A stretch of DNA of 64,000 nucleotides from a candidate division WOR-3 bacterium (GTDB lineage: Bacteria; Hydrothermota; Hydrothermia; Hydrothermales; JAJRUZ01). Below are positions 62,457 to 64,000 of the stretch, piece by piece (position 1 is the stretch's first letter; each line of letters begins with the position of its first letter). The translations under genes and the position numbers were made by a program. Below the pieces are notes generated by a model. That model was not told the origin of the DNA and did not search any database. It worked only from the letters and a program-made list of their open reading frames with translations. The stretch lies in contig JBDRZL010000003.1 in the NCBI GenBank assembly GCA_039803925.1, forward strand, positions 1-64,000, given 5' to 3'.

Positions 62457-63465
62457 CTTTTTTCTCTTCCTTTATATCCTTTTCAAAAAGTTCTTTTTTT
62501 AACTCTTTTTCAATTTCCTCAAATAGTTTTTTATCTTCTTCAAGAATTTTTCTTACATTATCTTTTCCCTGACCAAGTTGTCTCCCCTTATAAGCATACC
62601 AGGCCCCTGATTTCTGAATAATTCCTTTTTCCACAGCAAGATCAATTAATTCACTTTCTTTTGATATTCCCTTTCCATATAAAATATCAAAAGTAGCCTC
62701 TTTAAAAGGTGGTGCGAGTTTATTTTTAACAACCTTTACCTTCACCCTATTTCCTATTACTTCCTCATCTGATTTGATTGTTTCAACTTTCTTTATTTCA
62801 AGCCTTAAAGAAGCATGGAACTTTAAAGCAAGACCCCCTGGAGTTGTTTCAGGATTTCCATATAAAACTCCTATTCTATGTCTTATCTGGTTTATAAATA
62901 TCGCACAGGTTTTTGATTTATTTAATACTCCTGCAAGTTTTCTCATAGCCTGGGACATAAGCCTTGCCTGAAGTCCCACATGAGCTTCTCCCATTTCACC
63001 TGTTATTTCTGCTTTTGGAACAAGGGCAGCAACTGAATCAACAACTATTAAGTCCACAGCTCCTGAACGAACAAGAGTTTCTGCAATTTCAAGAGCCTGC
63101 TCCCCTGTATCTGGTTGAGAGATCCATAATTCAGAAAGATTAACACCAAGTTTTTCAGCATAAACAGGGTCAAGAGCATGTTCAGCATCTATAAAGGCTG
63201 CAATCCCACCCTCTTTTTGAACCTCAGCAATTGCATGTAATGCAAGGGTTGTTTTTCCCGATGCCTCAGGTCCAAAAATTTCAATTATTCTTCCCCTTGG
63301 ATAACCACCTATTCCAAGTGCAAGGTCAAGGGATATTGAACCCGTAGAAATTACAGGTACTTTTATTAATTCTTTCTCTCCTAATCTCATTATTGCTCCC
63401 TTACCATGAATTTTTTCTATTTGCTTTATAGCTATCTCGAGTGCTTTTTTTCTATCATCCTTCAT
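62452..63465 (-). CDS. recA: Recombinase RecA
   Basis: The 337-residue protein has Walker [10 protein letters not shown], the conserved I-F-I-N-Q-I-R segment and G-G-L-A-L-K-F of RecA. It catalyses strand exchange. The gene begins two bases after fabF on the same strand, so no space for a separate SOS-box promoter exists and expression probably depends on the fabF transcript. The Lys/Glu-rich tail ends within the start of the lipid kinase gene. Confidence 0.97.
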   Translation of the reverse strand: MKDDRKKALEIAIKQIEKIHGKGAIMRLGEKELIKVPVISTGSISLDLALGIGGYPRGRIIEIFGPEASGKTTLALHAIAEVQKEGGIAAFIDAEHALDPVYAEKLGVNLSELWISQPDTGEQALEIAETLVRSGAVDLIVVDSVAALVPKAEITGEMGEAHVGLQARLMSQAMRKLAGVLNKSKTCAIFINQIRHRIGVLYGNPETTPGGLALKFHASLRLEIKKVETIKSDEEVIGNRVKVKVVKNKLAPPFKEATFDILYGKGISKESELIDLAVEKGIIQKSGAWYAYKGRQLGQGKDNVRKILEEDKKLFEEIEKELKKELFEKDIKEEKKD

Positions 63466-63467
63466 AA

Positions 63468-64000
63468 TTATTCCTCAAATTTTTTAAATAAAAGGGAACA
63501 GTTATGCCCCCCGAAACCAAAAGAATTTGAGAGAGCATACCTTATATCTACTTCTCTTGAACCCTCTTTAACATAATCAAGATCACATTCAGGATCAGGA
63601 ACTTCAAGGTTAATTGTAGGGTGGACCTTTTTGTGATAAATTGAAAGGGCAGTAACAGCTGCTTCAAGGGCACCTGCTCCGCCTAATAAATGTCCTAACA
63701 TACTCTTTGTTGAATTTATAGGCACCTTATATGCTCTTTCTCCCATGAGTTTCTTGATCGCAAGGGTCTCAGCTACATCACCTCTTGGTGTTGCTGTTCC
63801 ATGAGCATTTATATAATCTATTTCTTCCGGATTTACTTTTCCATCCTCACAGGCCATCTTCATGGCTCTATAAGCTCCCTCTCCATCAGTACAAGGGGCT
63901 GTGATATGGAATGCATCTGCTGTTGCTCCATAGCCTATTAGTTCTGCATAAATTCTTGCTCCCCTTTTTATAGCACTTTCCTTTTCCTCAAGTATTAGAA
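63468..64000 (-). CDS. fabF: 3-oxoacyl-ACP synthase II, C-terminal part (runs off the window)
   Basis: The frame is open from the window edge, so the start is outside. The visible 177 residues include [11 protein letters not shown] with the first catalytic His, [13 protein letters not shown] with the Lys and second His, and N-S-F-G-F-G-G-H-N, the closing motif of FabF-type condensing enzymes. The active-site Cys would lie beyond 64000. It elongates fatty acids. recA follows after two bases. Confidence 0.93.
   Translation of the reverse strand, partial: LILEEKESAIKRGARIYAELIGYGATADAFHITAPCTDGEGAYRAMKMACEDGKVNPEEIDYINAHGTATPRGDVAETLAIKKLMGERAYKVPINSTKSMLGHLLGGAGALEAAVTALSIYHKKVHPTINLEVPDPECDLDYVKEGSREVDIRYALSNSFGFGGHNCSLLFKKFEE

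Overview
The window is an AT-rich bacterial chromosome segment. Coding strands are rich in purines and in Lys, Glu and Ile codons, while the four tRNA genes have very GC-rich stems, which suggests a thermophile (inference). Proteins are exported by both Sec-type and Tat-type signals, and the secreted subtilase ends in a sorting-like beta domain. The gene set would fit an FCB-like or uncultivated thermophilic lineage (for example WOR-3/Hydrothermae-type), but no 16S rRNA gene is present, so this placement is a weak inference.

Layout. 1-420 (-): the start of a lipoprotein gene and a broken ORF. 479-16854 (+): one long, mostly overlapping respiratory cluster. It begins with a degenerate Rieske/cytochrome b/9-heme set and continues with an 18-heme NapC-anchored protein, two 9-heme + cytochrome b pairs, a second 18-heme protein and a 16-heme protein fused to cytochrome b. 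After an orphan Leu/Ile/Val-binding-type lipoprotein comes an apparently intact bc-type complex (pentaheme protein, Rieske, b6/IV-type cytochrome b, pentaheme protein). Eight proteins carry 89 CxxCH motifs. 16854-21260: aldo/keto reductase, Memo-family protein, phosphodiesterase and two small coiled-coil proteins. 21265-23365 (-): nuoBCD. 23401-27675: MCE protein, radA, a YacL-like protein, tRNA-Arg and a tandem paralog pair. 27672-35351 (-): mnmG, a GldAFG-like ABC system, tRNA-Ser, tryptophanase and tRNA-Leu. 35416-40141: spermidine-synthase-like gene, bifunctional-nuclease-family gene, an octaheme HAO-family cytochrome with its own promoter and terminator, and a GTPase-ccmC-ccmD operon. 40180-47238: membrane protein, subtilase, yebC-ruvC-ruvA, a decayed M3 peptidase and pstS behind a Pho-box-like array. 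47342-52303 (-): dnaE, purN and an orphan solute-binding protein. 52394-57765 (+): TrkA-type protein, TPR protein, histidine kinase, HD-GYP regulator and a single-domain receiver. 57810-64000: tRNA-CAU, folP, dnaN, dnaA, a probable oriC, a diacylglycerol-kinase-family gene, recA and fabF.

How the parts may work together (inference): NADH dehydrogenase and other dehydrogenases reduce quinone. Several membrane cytochrome b modules and the bc-type complex pass quinol electrons to long periplasmic heme wires. The octaheme protein could be one soluble terminal partner, and CcmC/CcmD supply heme for maturation. The main novelty candidates are the tandem array of quinone/multiheme modules and the paralogous bc-like complex that has lost a Rieske ligand, a heme bH ligand, PEWY and the Tat motif. 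Other points of interest are two well-conserved genes lacking any standard start codon (ruvC, the dagK-like gene), a four-repeat Pho box and several promoters placed for leaderless mRNAs.
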